Below are positions 16,866-23,927 of a DNA stretch of 49,460 bases, piece after piece. The stretch is from NCBI GenBank assembly GCA_036384495.1, contig DASVMD010000076.1:1-49460 (forward strand), written 5' to 3'. The notes beneath the pieces were generated by a model. The model searched no databases and was not told the DNA's origin. It saw only the letters and a list, made by a program, of their open reading frames with translations. The position numbers and the translations under genes are program-made. How positions within the stretch are numbered: the first letter of the stretch is position 1; each line of letters opens with the position of its first letter. Source of the DNA: JAQGHB01 sp036384495 (GTDB lineage: Bacteria > Patescibacteriota > Saccharimonadia > Saccharimonadales > UBA4665).

Positions 16866-17329
16866 TGAAAACCTATAGCGCAAAACCAAGTGACGTTACC
16901 CGCAAATGGTACGTCGTAGATGCCAGCGAAGCGCCTCTGGGCCGCGTTGCCACTCAGGTAGCTCAACTATTGACCGGCAAAGGTAAGCCACAGTTCACTA
17001 AGCACATCGATACTGGTGATTTCGTTATTGTCATCAATGCCGAAAAAACCATTGTTACCGGTGGCAAAGCCGACAAAAAAATCTACTACAAGCACAGTGG
17101 CTTTCCTGGTGGCCTCAAAGACGCCACCTTTACCGAAAAAATGGAAAAAGACCCCACCTTCCCAATCACCAAGGCAGTCCGAGGCATGCTTCCGGTAAAT
17201 CGCCTACGCGATGACCGCTTGCTGCGCCTCAAGGTCTACGCTGGTGCCGAACACAAGCACGAAGCTCAGAAACCAGAACTAATCTCTGTGTCAGAACGAA
17301 GTTCTGCTAAAGAAAAGGAAGCTAAATAA
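16865..17329 (+). CDS. rplM: 50S ribosomal protein uL13
   Basis: uL13 is an early assembly protein. The 154-residue product has RKWYVVDASEAPLGRVATQVAQLLTGKGKPQF, GDFVIVINAEK, YKHSGFPGGL and AVRGMLPVNRLRD. Normal length. TAATG overlaps link it to rplQ and rpsI. Confidence 0.98.
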   Translation: MKTYSAKPSDVTRKWYVVDASEAPLGRVATQVAQLLTGKGKPQFTKHIDTGDFVIVINAEKTIVTGGKADKKIYYKHSGFPGGLKDATFTEKMEKDPTFPITKAVRGMLPVNRLRDDRLLRLKVYAGAEHKHEAQKPELISVSERSSAKEKEAK

Positions 17330-17727
17330 TGGCTAAAGATTCATATTTCTACGCCCTGGGCCGCCGTAAGAGTGCTACCGCCCGCGTCCGCTTGCAAAGC
17401 GGCAAAGGCGCTGTAACCATCAACGGCAAGCCGGCAGAAGAGTACTTCGCAGATAGCAAGTACCTCCTCGCTAAGCTGCAGAAGCCTTTCGAGGTTCTCG
17501 ATCAAACCAACAAGTTTGATGTCAGCGTTGTCGTTTCTGGTGGTGGTCATGAAGGCCAGGTCGAAGCAATCCGTCTTGGTATCTCTAAGGCTTTCGTCGT
17601 CATGGATGAACAGCTCAAGAGCACGCTCAAGCGCGCCGACCTCCTAACCCGCGACGCCCGCGAACGCGAACGCAAGAAGTTCGGCCTCAAGGGTGCTCGT
17701 AAGCAGCGCCAGTTCACCAAGCGCTAG
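17329..17727 (+). CDS. rpsI: 30S ribosomal protein uS9
   Basis: uS9 has a C-terminal tail reaching the P-site tRNA. The 132-residue product starts with YFYALGRRKSATARVRLQSGKGAVTINGK and ends in the invariant GARKQRQFTKR. Normal length. Confidence 0.98.
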   Translation: MAKDSYFYALGRRKSATARVRLQSGKGAVTINGKPAEEYFADSKYLLAKLQKPFEVLDQTNKFDVSVVVSGGGHEGQVEAIRLGISKAFVVMDEQLKSTLKRADLLTRDARERERKKFGLKGARKQRQFTKR

Positions 17728-17747
17728 ACAAGTGCAAAAATCCTGTT

Positions 17748-17779
17748 AAAATACTCCTATAAACTTATGGGAGTATTTT
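17748..17779 (+). terminator. hairpin between rpsI and the next gene
   Basis: AAAATACTCC (17748-17757) and GGAGTATTTT (17770-17779) form a perfect 10-bp stem with a 12-nt loop. It may terminate the rpsI transcript, though the T-run is only four bases. The 3' strand contains the GGAG that would serve as ribosome site for the gene at 17784, so it may also block translation. Confidence 0.6.
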
Positions 17780-17783
17780 CATT

Positions 17784-18365
17784 ATGAGTCTACGCGGCAA
17801 TGTCTTAGTCGGAGCAGTCACAGCGTCAAGCGCATTACTAGGCGCATTCGGAGGATATGAGCAGGGTAGGCATGATGAGTCGGTGAGAATTAACGCTGCC
17901 GCTACGAGGCAACATCAAGATGAGCGAAATATACAGCTCGTAGAGCAGCGATCACGGGTTGGCCAAAATGTGGCCATTTTACTGCACGATAATGAGCAGG
18001 CTGTGCAAGTCCAGCGAAGTACTTTGTCAGCTTCACAACAACGAGACTTAGGGATAGACGCTGTATCATTCTCTTCAGGCCAAGACAGAAATAAAAGCAC
18101 TCCTTCATCGAGTATCGTTGCAGGCACAGCTGACGCGTTAGTGACGCTGCCCAACCTCAGAGCTCTTAAAAGTGATGCTAAAGGCCAAGCAGCCAAGGCT
18201 TCAAACGGCGACACGGCCACCGTAATAACAGAGACGCTTGTTGTTGGTGGGGCGGTAGGCGTCCTCACATTCATAATGGCAGATGTTGCTCGAGGAAATC
18301 GCCAACGCCGGCGAGAAGAGGCAGCGCGTCGTCCAGCTATTTTGGCCGGTGCGGATGATTTTTAG
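17784..18365 (+). CDS. unknown membrane-anchored protein
   Basis: A 193-residue protein with an N-terminal hydrophobic segment (about residues 7-25, VLVGAVTASSALLGAFGGY) and a second near the C-terminus (about 148-168, ITETLVVGGAVGVLTFIMADVA), followed by a basic RGNRQRRREEAARR stretch. The middle is polar, Gln/Ser-rich. This gives a hairpin-like topology with a soluble loop. No family recognised. Ribosome site GGGAG lies in the preceding hairpin. Confidence 0.7.
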   Translation: MSLRGNVLVGAVTASSALLGAFGGYEQGRHDESVRINAAATRQHQDERNIQLVEQRSRVGQNVAILLHDNEQAVQVQRSTLSASQQRDLGIDAVSFSSGQDRNKSTPSSSIVAGTADALVTLPNLRALKSDAKGQAAKASNGDTATVITETLVVGGAVGVLTFIMADVARGNRQRRREEAARRPAILAGADDF

Positions 18366-18374
18366 CGCTCACAT

Positions 18375-18404
18375 TTGACAAGCCCTTGACGCGTGGTGTA
18401 TATT
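18375..18404 (+). promoter_or_regulatory. promoter of the trpS-region leader
   Basis: TTGACA (18375-18380) and TATATT (18399-18404), 18-nt spacer. The expected transcription start coincides with the ATG of the leader peptide 7 nt downstream, so the leader is probably translated from a leaderless mRNA. Confidence 0.8.
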
Positions 18405-18411
18405 ACGACGC

Positions 18412-18483
18412 ATGTCAACAGCAACCTGCTTCAACAAGTATTGGTTTACCCGCACTTCTAGTGGCGGTTCTTTTGCTGTATAG
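18412..18483 (+). CDS. leader peptide of the trpS-region attenuator
   Basis: A 23-codon frame beginning MSTATCFNKYWF and ending SSGGSFAV with TAG at 18481. It holds the single Trp codon TGG (18442-18444, residue 11) and one Cys (residue 6). The last codons encode the antiterminator strand (18461-18478), so a ribosome that reaches the stop would cover it. The end GGSF plus hydrophobics is shared with the leader at 44533, including 13 of 14 bases around TGGCGGTTC. Confidence 0.65.
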   Translation: MSTATCFNKYWFTRTSSGGSFAV

Positions 18484-18534
18484 ACATATTTCATAAACCA
18501 GCAAGGCAAACCGTCACAAAAGTGGCGGTTTTTT
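18461..18534 (+). promoter_or_regulatory. attenuator: antiterminator and terminator before the 54-aa gene and trpS
   Basis: Terminator: AACCGTCAC (18509-18517), loop AAAA, GTGGCGGTT (18522-18530), then a run of six Ts. Antiterminator: an identical GTGGCGGTT (18461-18469) plus TTTTGCTG pairs with CAGCAAGG (18499-18506) and AACCGTCAC, about 17 pairs. The two folds exclude each other. CAGCAA in leader codons 3-5 (18419-18424) can pair with TTGCTG of the antiterminator strand, giving a third state. This is the layout of ribosome-mediated attenuation as in trp leaders. Confidence 0.75.
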
Positions 18535-18551
18535 AATGTAAGGAGAATACA

Positions 18552-18716
18552 ATGCCAACGCTCGAACAAATACCAAATCCACAGCCCTCGGTGGAGGAGC
18601 TCATCCTCAGGCCATACGCCACCGAAGAAGAAATCAAAGAACAGCGAGCAGCTAATCACGTTGCCAATTTGCTGGCCAAAATCCGCAATGAGAACATCGG
18701 TACCCATTACCACTAA
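18552..18716 (+). CDS. unknown 54-residue protein controlled by the attenuator
   Basis: The frame starts MPTLEQIPNPQPSVEELIL and ends NIGTHYH, 54 residues, with a strong AAGGAG ribosome site 7 nt before the ATG. Pro-rich N-terminus, then a charged helix (EEEIKEQRAANHVANLLAKI). It is too short for the usual gene callers but sits directly behind an attenuator and 21 nt before trpS. Function unknown. Confidence 0.65.
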   Translation: MPTLEQIPNPQPSVEELILRPYATEEEIKEQRAANHVANLLAKIRNENIGTHYH

Positions 18717-18737
18717 ATCAGGATATAATACATAGAG

Positions 18738-19769
18738 ATGACAAAACCTGTAATTCTGACCGGCCTACGCGCCAATAGCGACCTACATATCGGCAACTAC
18801 CTAGGTGCTTTGCTGCCGATTGTAGATATGGCAAAAAAACACGCCGATGAGTACCAGGTCAATCTGTTTGTGCCAGATTTACATAGCTTTACAACGCCAA
18901 TTGACCATAGCTCGCTACAGGCAAACATCAAGCAGAGCCTACGTGTCTTTGTGGCGGCTGGATTGCCGCTCGACAACCCAGATGTGCACCTCTATAGGCA
19001 AAGTTACATTCCAGCTCATAGTGAGCTAGCCTAGATTTTGGATTGCTTTACTGGTTTTGGCGAGCTGAGCCGCATGGCCGAATTCAAAGATAAATCTGCC
19101 CGTTTAGGCGTAGATCACATTGGCGTCGGACAATTTAACTATCCACCACTAATGGCTGCCGATATTCTGCTGTACAATGCCAGCTACGTGCCAGTCGGCG
19201 ACGACCAGCGCCAGCACATAGAATTTACTCGTACCATCGCTGAGCGCCTTAATAAGCGCTTTGGCGAACTATTCGTAGTGCCAAAACCTATGAGAGAACA
19301 ACACAAGTTCTTCGGCAAGGACCAAGGGCTGCGTATCAAAGATTTGGTTGATCCGACCAAAAAAATGAGCAAATCCGATGAGTCGGCAAGAGGTATCATT
19401 TTTATGACCGATTCACCTGCGGCAGCTCGCAAAAAGATTATGTCCGCTACTACTGACAGCCTCGGAAAGATCGCTTACGATAAAGACAAACAGCCTGGCA
19501 TTACCAACTTGCTCGATCTGTTAGCCCTATTCAGTGATCGTGATCTCATGGCAGTTACCAAAGAGTACACCGGCCAAGAGCAATACGGCCCACTCAAAAC
19601 TGCGGTCGCCGATGCTATTGCAGCGTATCTTGAGAAGTTCCAAACAGCGCTCAGTCAGGTAGACGACCAAGCCATCCAAGCCAAGCTGGAAACCTCCGAA
19701 AAACAGATGAATCAGCAAGCCAATGCCACGCTGCTCAAAGTCCAAAAAGCCGTTGGCTTGAGGCCGTAA
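18738..19769 (+). CDS. trpS: tryptophanyl-tRNA synthetase interrupted by an in-frame TAG
   Basis: TrpRS charges tRNA-Trp. Both class I signatures are present: HIGN in DLHIGNYLG (about residue 16) and KMSKS in DPTKKMSKSDES. The frame is continuous for 344 codons except for TAG at 19032-19034 (codon 99), inside AHSELA-stop-ILDCFTGFGELSRM. Family members read AHxxxxW here, so the stop replaces the conserved Trp (the sole Trp, W92, of Bacillus TrpRS). No other Trp codon occurs in the gene. TGG to TAG is one base. It may be a mutation, an assembly error, or read through. TATAAT at 18724-18729, 8 nt before the ATG, could give a separate leaderless transcript; it may also be co-transcribed with the 54-aa gene. 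Confidence 0.88.
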
Positions 19770-20623
19770 TGAGCAATTTGGAGATTTCGCGGGCTAAGCG
19801 GCTCGATCTGTATGTGGTAGACCAAATCCAAACCGTGAGCCGCGCCTTCGCGGCCAAACTTATCGAGCGCGGCGACGTGCTGGTCAACGGCGTGGCCGAG
19901 CACAAAGCCGGCTTTAAGATCAGGCCAGGGGACGTTATCACGATTACCTACGATGCCAGCCAAGAGCCGCCCATCCCCGAAATCGATCTCGAAGTTGTCT
20001 ACGAAGACAAAAGTTGCGTGGTTATTAATAAGCCGGTCGGCGTGCTGTCGCACAGTAAGGGCGCTTTTAACCCCGAAGGCACGGTAGAAAGCTGGCTCAG
20101 AAGCCGCATTAAAGGCATCGAGGGCGACCGCGCCGGTATTGTGCATCGTTTAGACCGCGCCACCTCCGGCGTCATGATCTGCGCGCGCACCCCAGAGGCC
20201 CTCAGCTGGCTACAAAAGCAATTCGCTCAGCGCAAGGTCAAAAAGACCTACGTGGCGGTCGTAAAGGGCGTATTTAAGCAAGAGCAAGCGATAATTGACA
20301 TGCCCATTGAGCGCAACCCCAAAAAACCGCAGACCTTTCGGGTTGGCAGCAACGGTAAAACGGCGCAAACTGAGTACCACGTACTTGCTACAAATGGTAC
20401 ATATAGCCAAGTTGAGCTCCAACCGGCTACTGGGCGTACTCATCAATTGCGTGTCCATCTTGAGCATCTGGGCCATCCAATTGTTGGCGACACTTACTAC
20501 GGCGGCCCCAAAGCCGACCGCTTATTCCTGCACGCTCGCGAGCTCGAACTGACGCTGCCTAGTAAAGAGCTCAAAACCTTTACCGTGCCGGTCCCGCCGG
20601 AGTTTGAGGAGCTGGTAGCGTGA
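19769..20623 (+). CDS. RluA-family 23S rRNA pseudouridine synthase
   Basis: Converts uridine to pseudouridine in rRNA. The 284-residue product has an N-terminal S4 domain (about 10-70, RLDLYVVDQIQTVSRAFAAKLIERGDVLVNG) and the catalytic domain with IVHRLDRATSGVMICART, whose Asp is the catalytic residue, plus QPATGRTHQLRVHLEHLGHPIVGD. Length fits RluD-type enzymes; which uridines it modifies cannot be told. Start overlaps the trpS stop (TAATG); stop overlaps the next ATG. Confidence 0.93.
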   Translation: MSNLEISRAKRLDLYVVDQIQTVSRAFAAKLIERGDVLVNGVAEHKAGFKIRPGDVITITYDASQEPPIPEIDLEVVYEDKSCVVINKPVGVLSHSKGAFNPEGTVESWLRSRIKGIEGDRAGIVHRLDRATSGVMICARTPEALSWLQKQFAQRKVKKTYVAVVKGVFKQEQAIIDMPIERNPKKPQTFRVGSNGKTAQTEYHVLATNGTYSQVELQPATGRTHQLRVHLEHLGHPIVGDTYYGGPKADRLFLHARELELTLPSKELKTFTVPVPPEFEELVA

Positions 20624-21477
20624 GCCAGCTCGTGTTGCACCCACTTACCAGGGAGCAGCTGGATCAGTTTGGCACCCAGCCTCCGCATGCTATTTTACTG
20701 GTTGGCGCAGCCGGCAGCGGTAAATCGGCCCTCGCTACCCAGCTGGCCGAGACAATTTTAGAACTCCCCCCATATGACTTTGACCAATATGCCTACAGCA
20801 CGCGAATCGAGCCGAGCGATGGCAAAGCCATCGGTATCGAAGCAATTCGCGAATTGGAGCATTTTTTGAGTCTCAAAGTGCCTACCCGGACAGCTCAAAA
20901 CCGCTTAGTTATTATAGAAAACGCCCACACCTTAACCACTGAGGCCCAAAACGCCCTCCTAAAAACGCTGGAGGAGCCTCCAAAAGGCACCGTTTTACTC
21001 CTTACAGCCACCAGTGAGCAGGCTTTGTTGCCTACAATTCGCTCCAGAGTGCAGAAAATCGCCGTGAAACGGCCTTTAACAGATGACATAATTCAACATT
21101 TCACAGCCCGCGGCCATGATCAAAAAGCCATAAAACAGGCTTATGGTATCAGCGGCGGCCTACCGGGCCTTATGACCGCTCTCCTAGAAGACAGCGACCA
21201 CCCTCTGCGCGAAGCCACCGAAATAGCGCGCAAACTCCTGGGACAGAACACCTACGAGCGTCTTTTAATGGTTGATCAGCTAAGCAAGCAAAAAACGGAG
21301 GCCCAGGACGTGCTTTTCATCTTGCAACAGATGGCCCATGTAAGCTTGCAAACTGCTTCTGGAAAGGTCGCCGACAGATGGAAAGCGGTACTCCAAGCCA
21401 GCTATCAGGCCTCAGAACAGCTAGCCAACAGCGCTCAACCGAAGTTAGCTCTGACCAATTTCGTGCTATACTTATAG
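20620..21477 (+). CDS. holB: DNA polymerase III delta' subunit-like ATPase
   Basis: The clamp loader delta' subunit helps open the sliding clamp. The 285-residue product has Walker A GAAGSGKS (about residues 30-37), RLVIIENAHTLTTEAQNALLKTLEEPP and a sensor-like LLPTIRSRVQKI. Start is GTG in GTGAGC, overlapping the previous stop by 4 nt. No cysteine at all, so the zinc module of E. coli delta' is missing. It could be called gamma/tau-like, but dnaX is a separate gene at 47737. Confidence 0.88.
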   Translation: MSQLVLHPLTREQLDQFGTQPPHAILLVGAAGSGKSALATQLAETILELPPYDFDQYAYSTRIEPSDGKAIGIEAIRELEHFLSLKVPTRTAQNRLVIIENAHTLTTEAQNALLKTLEEPPKGTVLLLTATSEQALLPTIRSRVQKIAVKRPLTDDIIQHFTARGHDQKAIKQAYGISGGLPGLMTALLEDSDHPLREATEIARKLLGQNTYERLLMVDQLSKQKTEAQDVLFILQQMAHVSLQTASGKVADRWKAVLQASYQASEQLANSAQPKLALTNFVLYL

Positions 21478-21483
21478 GTAGAA

Positions 21484-22143
21484 ATGTATGAATTGCTCAT
21501 AGTCGCCGCTTTTGGCGCGCTCGCATATCACAATGCTCATGTCCACGACGATGAGTTTGCTAACGTCTCCCGTCGCGTTGGCGACCGATTAGGCAAATTA
21601 TGGGATATTGCCCACCAAGGCATGCGCGAAAACCGCTTCCTGCGCGCCGAAAAAGCTCTGCTCACTATCTTAAAAATCGACGAAAAGAACGCCGCCGCCT
21701 ACAACCGCCTCGGCATTCTGTATGCTAAGCAAAAAGAATATCGTGATGCCATTGACTGTTTTGAAATCGCCTCTAGCATCGAGGCAACGCCATCATCGCT
21801 GCACAACCTAGGCCTTATTTATTACGAAACGGAAAACTACGATAAAGCGGCCATCGCCTTTGAGCAATCCCTGAAACTCGAAGACAACCTAGCTGCCCGC
21901 CACGTCGCCTACGCCAAAGTTCAAGAAAAGCTCGGCAACGACAAACTAATGTTCCAAGAACTCGAAAAAGCCGCCGAACTCGAACCCAACCAAGAAACCT
22001 ACTCACTCCTGTACAAAGCCTACACCAACCACGGCATGGCCGCCGAAGCCGACCTCATCGCCGACAAACTCAAAAAGCTCAAAAAAGCACCGACCACCGC
22101 TCGTGCAAAGCGCATCCTGCGCCCCCGCCGCGTTGTTGTCTAA
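21484..22143 (+). CDS. TPR-repeat protein with N-terminal hydrophobic segment
   Basis: The 219-residue product starts with a hydrophobic stretch (MYELLIVAAFGALAYHNAH) and carries about four tetratricopeptide repeats (residues 50-185: AAYNRLGILYAKQKEYRDAIDCF, SLHNLGLIYYETENYDKAAIAF and others), ending in a basic KRILRPRRVVV tail. A protein-interaction scaffold; partner unknown. TATACT lies 11 nt upstream of the ATG, so a near-leaderless promoter is possible. It overlaps the convergent gene by 4 nt. Confidence 0.85.
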   Translation: MYELLIVAAFGALAYHNAHVHDDEFANVSRRVGDRLGKLWDIAHQGMRENRFLRAEKALLTILKIDEKNAAAYNRLGILYAKQKEYRDAIDCFEIASSIEATPSSLHNLGLIYYETENYDKAAIAFEQSLKLEDNLAARHVAYAKVQEKLGNDKLMFQELEKAAELEPNQETYSLLYKAYTNHGMAAEADLIADKLKKLKKAPTTARAKRILRPRRVVV

Positions 22144-22349
22144 GCTTTCTTATAATCGGTAAAATAGTAGGCGATAGCCACAATCGGGTGGATCAGCAAC
22201 ATGCCAACGATCCACAAAATCTTGGCGTTTTGACTGATGCGAGTGTTCTGTATGGCGTTAATGAGCATGTAGATCTCGAACACCAGCACAACGAGTGCCA
22301 CAATAATCAGCGGGCCACCGAGATCCATCCAAGCAAAAGCTTTTAGCAT
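22140..22349 (-). CDS. small membrane protein, PLDc_N-like
   Basis: A 69-residue protein with two membrane segments (about 10-30 and 43-62). The pattern of a short first helix, NAIQNTRISQNAKILWIVGMLLIHPIVAIAYYFTDYKKA, resembles the phospholipase D N-terminal-like small membrane family (W-x-x-x-x-x-x-P-x-x-x-Y-Y). It has no catalytic domain. Role unknown. Confidence 0.75.
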   Translation of the reverse strand: MLKAFAWMDLGGPLIIVALVVLVFEIYMLINAIQNTRISQNAKILWIVGMLLIHPIVAIAYYFTDYKKA

Positions 22350-22399
22350 AATACCCTCATTGTACGACTTGAGCTACTAAAATAAAAGAAGCGATAAAA

Positions 22400-22485
22400 T
22401 GGTGCAGGGTGCAGGATTCGAACCTGCGAAGGCATAAGCCATCAGATTTACAGTCTGACGTGTTTGACCGCTTCACTAACCCTGC
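22400..22485 (-). tRNA. tRNA-Tyr (GTA)
   Basis: The minus strand gives a full cloverleaf: acceptor GCAGGGT/ACCCTGC, anticodon loop CTGTAAA with GTA, long variable arm as expected for Tyr, T-loop GGTTCGAATCC, discriminator A and an encoded CCA. Confidence 0.95.
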
Positions 22486-22495
22486 ATTGTTAAAC

Positions 22496-22570
22496 TGGAG
22501 CCGCCTGTGGGATTTGAACCCACGACCTCATCCTTACCATGGATGCGCTCTACCCCTGAGCTAAGGCGGC
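22496..22570 (-). tRNA. tRNA-Thr (GGT)
   Basis: The minus strand starts GCCGCCTTAGCTCAGGGG, has an anticodon loop ATGGTAA (GGT, reading ACC/ACU), T-arm GTGGGTTCAAATCCCAC, acceptor GCCGCCT/AGGCGGC and encoded CCA. It is 11 nt from tRNA-Tyr, same strand, probably co-transcribed. Confidence 0.95.
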
Positions 22571-22684
22571 ATACAATCTGATAATTAACTAGACAATAGT
22601 AGCAGATTATCTGTTATTTTGCTATACTTGCAAACGTTCACGTTCCTTAAGAATTAGTTAATCTAAGTTCGATATAATTGAAAT

Positions 22685-23098
22685 ATGTCGAATTGTCTTT
22701 ATTGTGCCAGGAAAACCTCTGGAAAAAATAGCCGCTATTGCTCTAATAGGTGTCAGGCAGACTATCAGTATGAACAATATATCGCACATTGGAAAGCGGG
22801 GTTGGTTAGTGGATCGCGGGGTGTTAATGCCAAAAACATCTCAGGACATATCGTGCGATATATACACAGCCAGTACGGAGATGCTTGCTCATTGTGCGGC
22901 TGGAATCAGATCAATCCGGCAACGGGTAGGGTCCCGTTAGAAATTGATCACATCGATGGGAACTCTGAGAATAATTCTGAAAACAATTTGCGCGTTATTT
23001 GTCCAAACTGTCATGCTCTTACACCTAGCTTCAGAAATCTCAATAAAGGTAGGGGAAGAGTGTGGCGTAAGGTAAAATATATCAAGGTTCAGAAATAA
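22685..23098 (+). CDS. HNH endonuclease between two tRNA-Thr genes
   Basis: The 137-residue product has an N-terminal CxxC...C..RC zinc knuckle (residues 4-20, CLYCARKTSGKNSRYCSNRC), a second pair CSLC, and the HNH core LEIDHIDGNSENNSENNLRVICPNCHALTPSF. This architecture is that of free-standing HNH homing or phage nucleases. TATAAT (22673-22678) ends 6 nt before the ATG, with no Shine-Dalgarno, so the mRNA is probably leaderless. It is one of few zinc-type proteins in the window, and it lies between tRNA genes, suggesting a mobile origin. Confidence 0.88.
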   Translation: MSNCLYCARKTSGKNSRYCSNRCQADYQYEQYIAHWKAGLVSGSRGVNAKNISGHIVRYIHSQYGDACSLCGWNQINPATGRVPLEIDHIDGNSENNSENNLRVICPNCHALTPSFRNLNKGRGRVWRKVKYIKVQK

Positions 23099-23174
23099 GC
23101 CACCTTAGCTCAGTTGGTAGAGCAACACTTTTGTAAAGTGAAGGTCGTCGGTTCGAGTCCGACAGGTGGCTCCA
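23099..23174 (+). tRNA. tRNA-Thr (TGT)
   Basis: Cloverleaf with acceptor GCCACCT/AGGTGGC, D-arm AGCTCAGTTGGTAGAGC, anticodon loop TTTGTAA (TGT, reading ACA), T-arm GTCGGTTCGAGTCCGAC and encoded CCA. Begins at the last base of the HNH gene's stop region. Confidence 0.95.
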
Positions 23175-23261
23175 AATTATTCTACGAGAACACTCAAATC
23201 TATAGTTCAAAGTAATCAATACACTTGCATAATACATCCGTACTGTACTAGTGTAGGAAGT

Positions 23262-23639
23262 ATGGAAAGTCATCCTCTGGCCCAAGCAGATGCAAGCCTA
23301 TCAGATCGGTTTGGGGAGTACTTAGAGGCTCAAGACCAGGCGATCGCTGCATGGGGCGAGAATCACCCAGATGCATTAACGTTGCAGGTTAAAGCCCTCA
23401 GCCTAGGGCTCCAAGCAGGCGCACTAATGCTTCGCGAGGCCGGCATTAGACTTGATGCCAGTAATCTGCAAGTTCCGCTTCGCCCACTCAAAATAAGTGA
23501 AGCCGCGGTAATTTTAGGCGTCAGTACTTCATCTATCCGTCGATGGACAAATAATGGTGATTTGCGATCATATCGAACGCCTGGCAACCAGCGTCGATTC
23601 AACCTCGCAGATGTTCTCGACGTCCTACAGGCCGAATAA
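23262..23639 (+). CDS. excisionase/MerR-like HTH DNA-binding protein
   Basis: A 125-residue protein with a C-terminal winged-helix of the excisionase type (about 77-125: LKISEAAVILGVSTSSIRRWTNNGDLRSYRTPGNQRRFNLADVLDVLQ), where the TPGNQRRF wing is typical of MerR/Xis domains. The N-terminal 75 residues are helical and unrecognised. The start at 23262 follows a GGAAG site. It may be a regulator or a leftover of an integrated element beside the tRNA genes; no integrase is in the window. Confidence 0.8.
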   Translation: MESHPLAQADASLSDRFGEYLEAQDQAIAAWGENHPDALTLQVKALSLGLQAGALMLREAGIRLDASNLQVPLRPLKISEAAVILGVSTSSIRRWTNNGDLRSYRTPGNQRRFNLADVLDVLQAE

Positions 23640-23653
23640 CTTTGACTCACCCC

Positions 23654-23682
23654 TTCACAAACCCCGTCTAATCTGTTACAAT
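23654..23682 (+). promoter_or_regulatory. promoter of rpmG
   Basis: TTCACA (23654-23659) and TACAAT (23677-23682), 17-nt spacer, 41 nt upstream of the rpmG start. Confidence 0.7.
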
Positions 23683-23723
23683 CACAGGTAAGCATTTTTA
23701 TTAATTGATAAAGGTATACAAGA

Positions 23724-23924
23724 ATGGCTAAAAAAGGCGACAAACGCAAAATTATTGGCATGATCAGCGAAGAGAGCGGTGAGCGTATTTACTACACCAC
23801 CAAAAACACCATGAACACCCCTGATAAGCTCAGTCTTAAAAAGTACAGCCCCAAGCTCCGCAAGCACGTGGTCTTCACCGAAACCAAGAAAAACCTCGGC
23901 CGCAACGAAGCTCCTAAGCGCTAA
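23724..23924 (+). CDS. rpmG: 50S ribosomal protein bL33, zinc-free form
   Basis: bL33 lies near the E site. The 66-residue product has MAKKGDKRKIIGMISEESGERIYYTTKNTMNTPDKLSLKKYSPKLRKHVVFTE in the family pattern; none of the zinc cysteines of the C-plus form is present. The C-terminal NLGRNEAPKR is an extra of about 10 residues. Confidence 0.93.
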   Translation: MAKKGDKRKIIGMISEESGERIYYTTKNTMNTPDKLSLKKYSPKLRKHVVFTETKKNLGRNEAPKR

Positions 23925-23927
23925 ACT

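Noticed and set aside
18369..18713. 114-codon minus-strand frame across the trpS leader
   Set aside because: The plus strand carries promoter, leader peptide, hairpins and a gene with AAGGAG; the minus frame has none of these.
18738..18738. T-box riboswitch controlling trpS
   Set aside because: No T-box sequence (TGGNACCGCG-like) or specifier loop upstream; the leader-peptide layout explains the hairpins better.
19032..19034. TAG reassigned to Trp across the genome
   Set aside because: TAG ends other intact genes here (for example 828, 7635, 9.. ribosomal neighbours such as rplO at 10310 and rplK at 38391) and the only tRNA-Trp in the window has anticodon CCA.
22685..23098. HNH gene as a group I intron-encoded nuclease
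   Set aside because: The flanking tRNA genes are complete and unsplit, and no intron core is visible around the gene.
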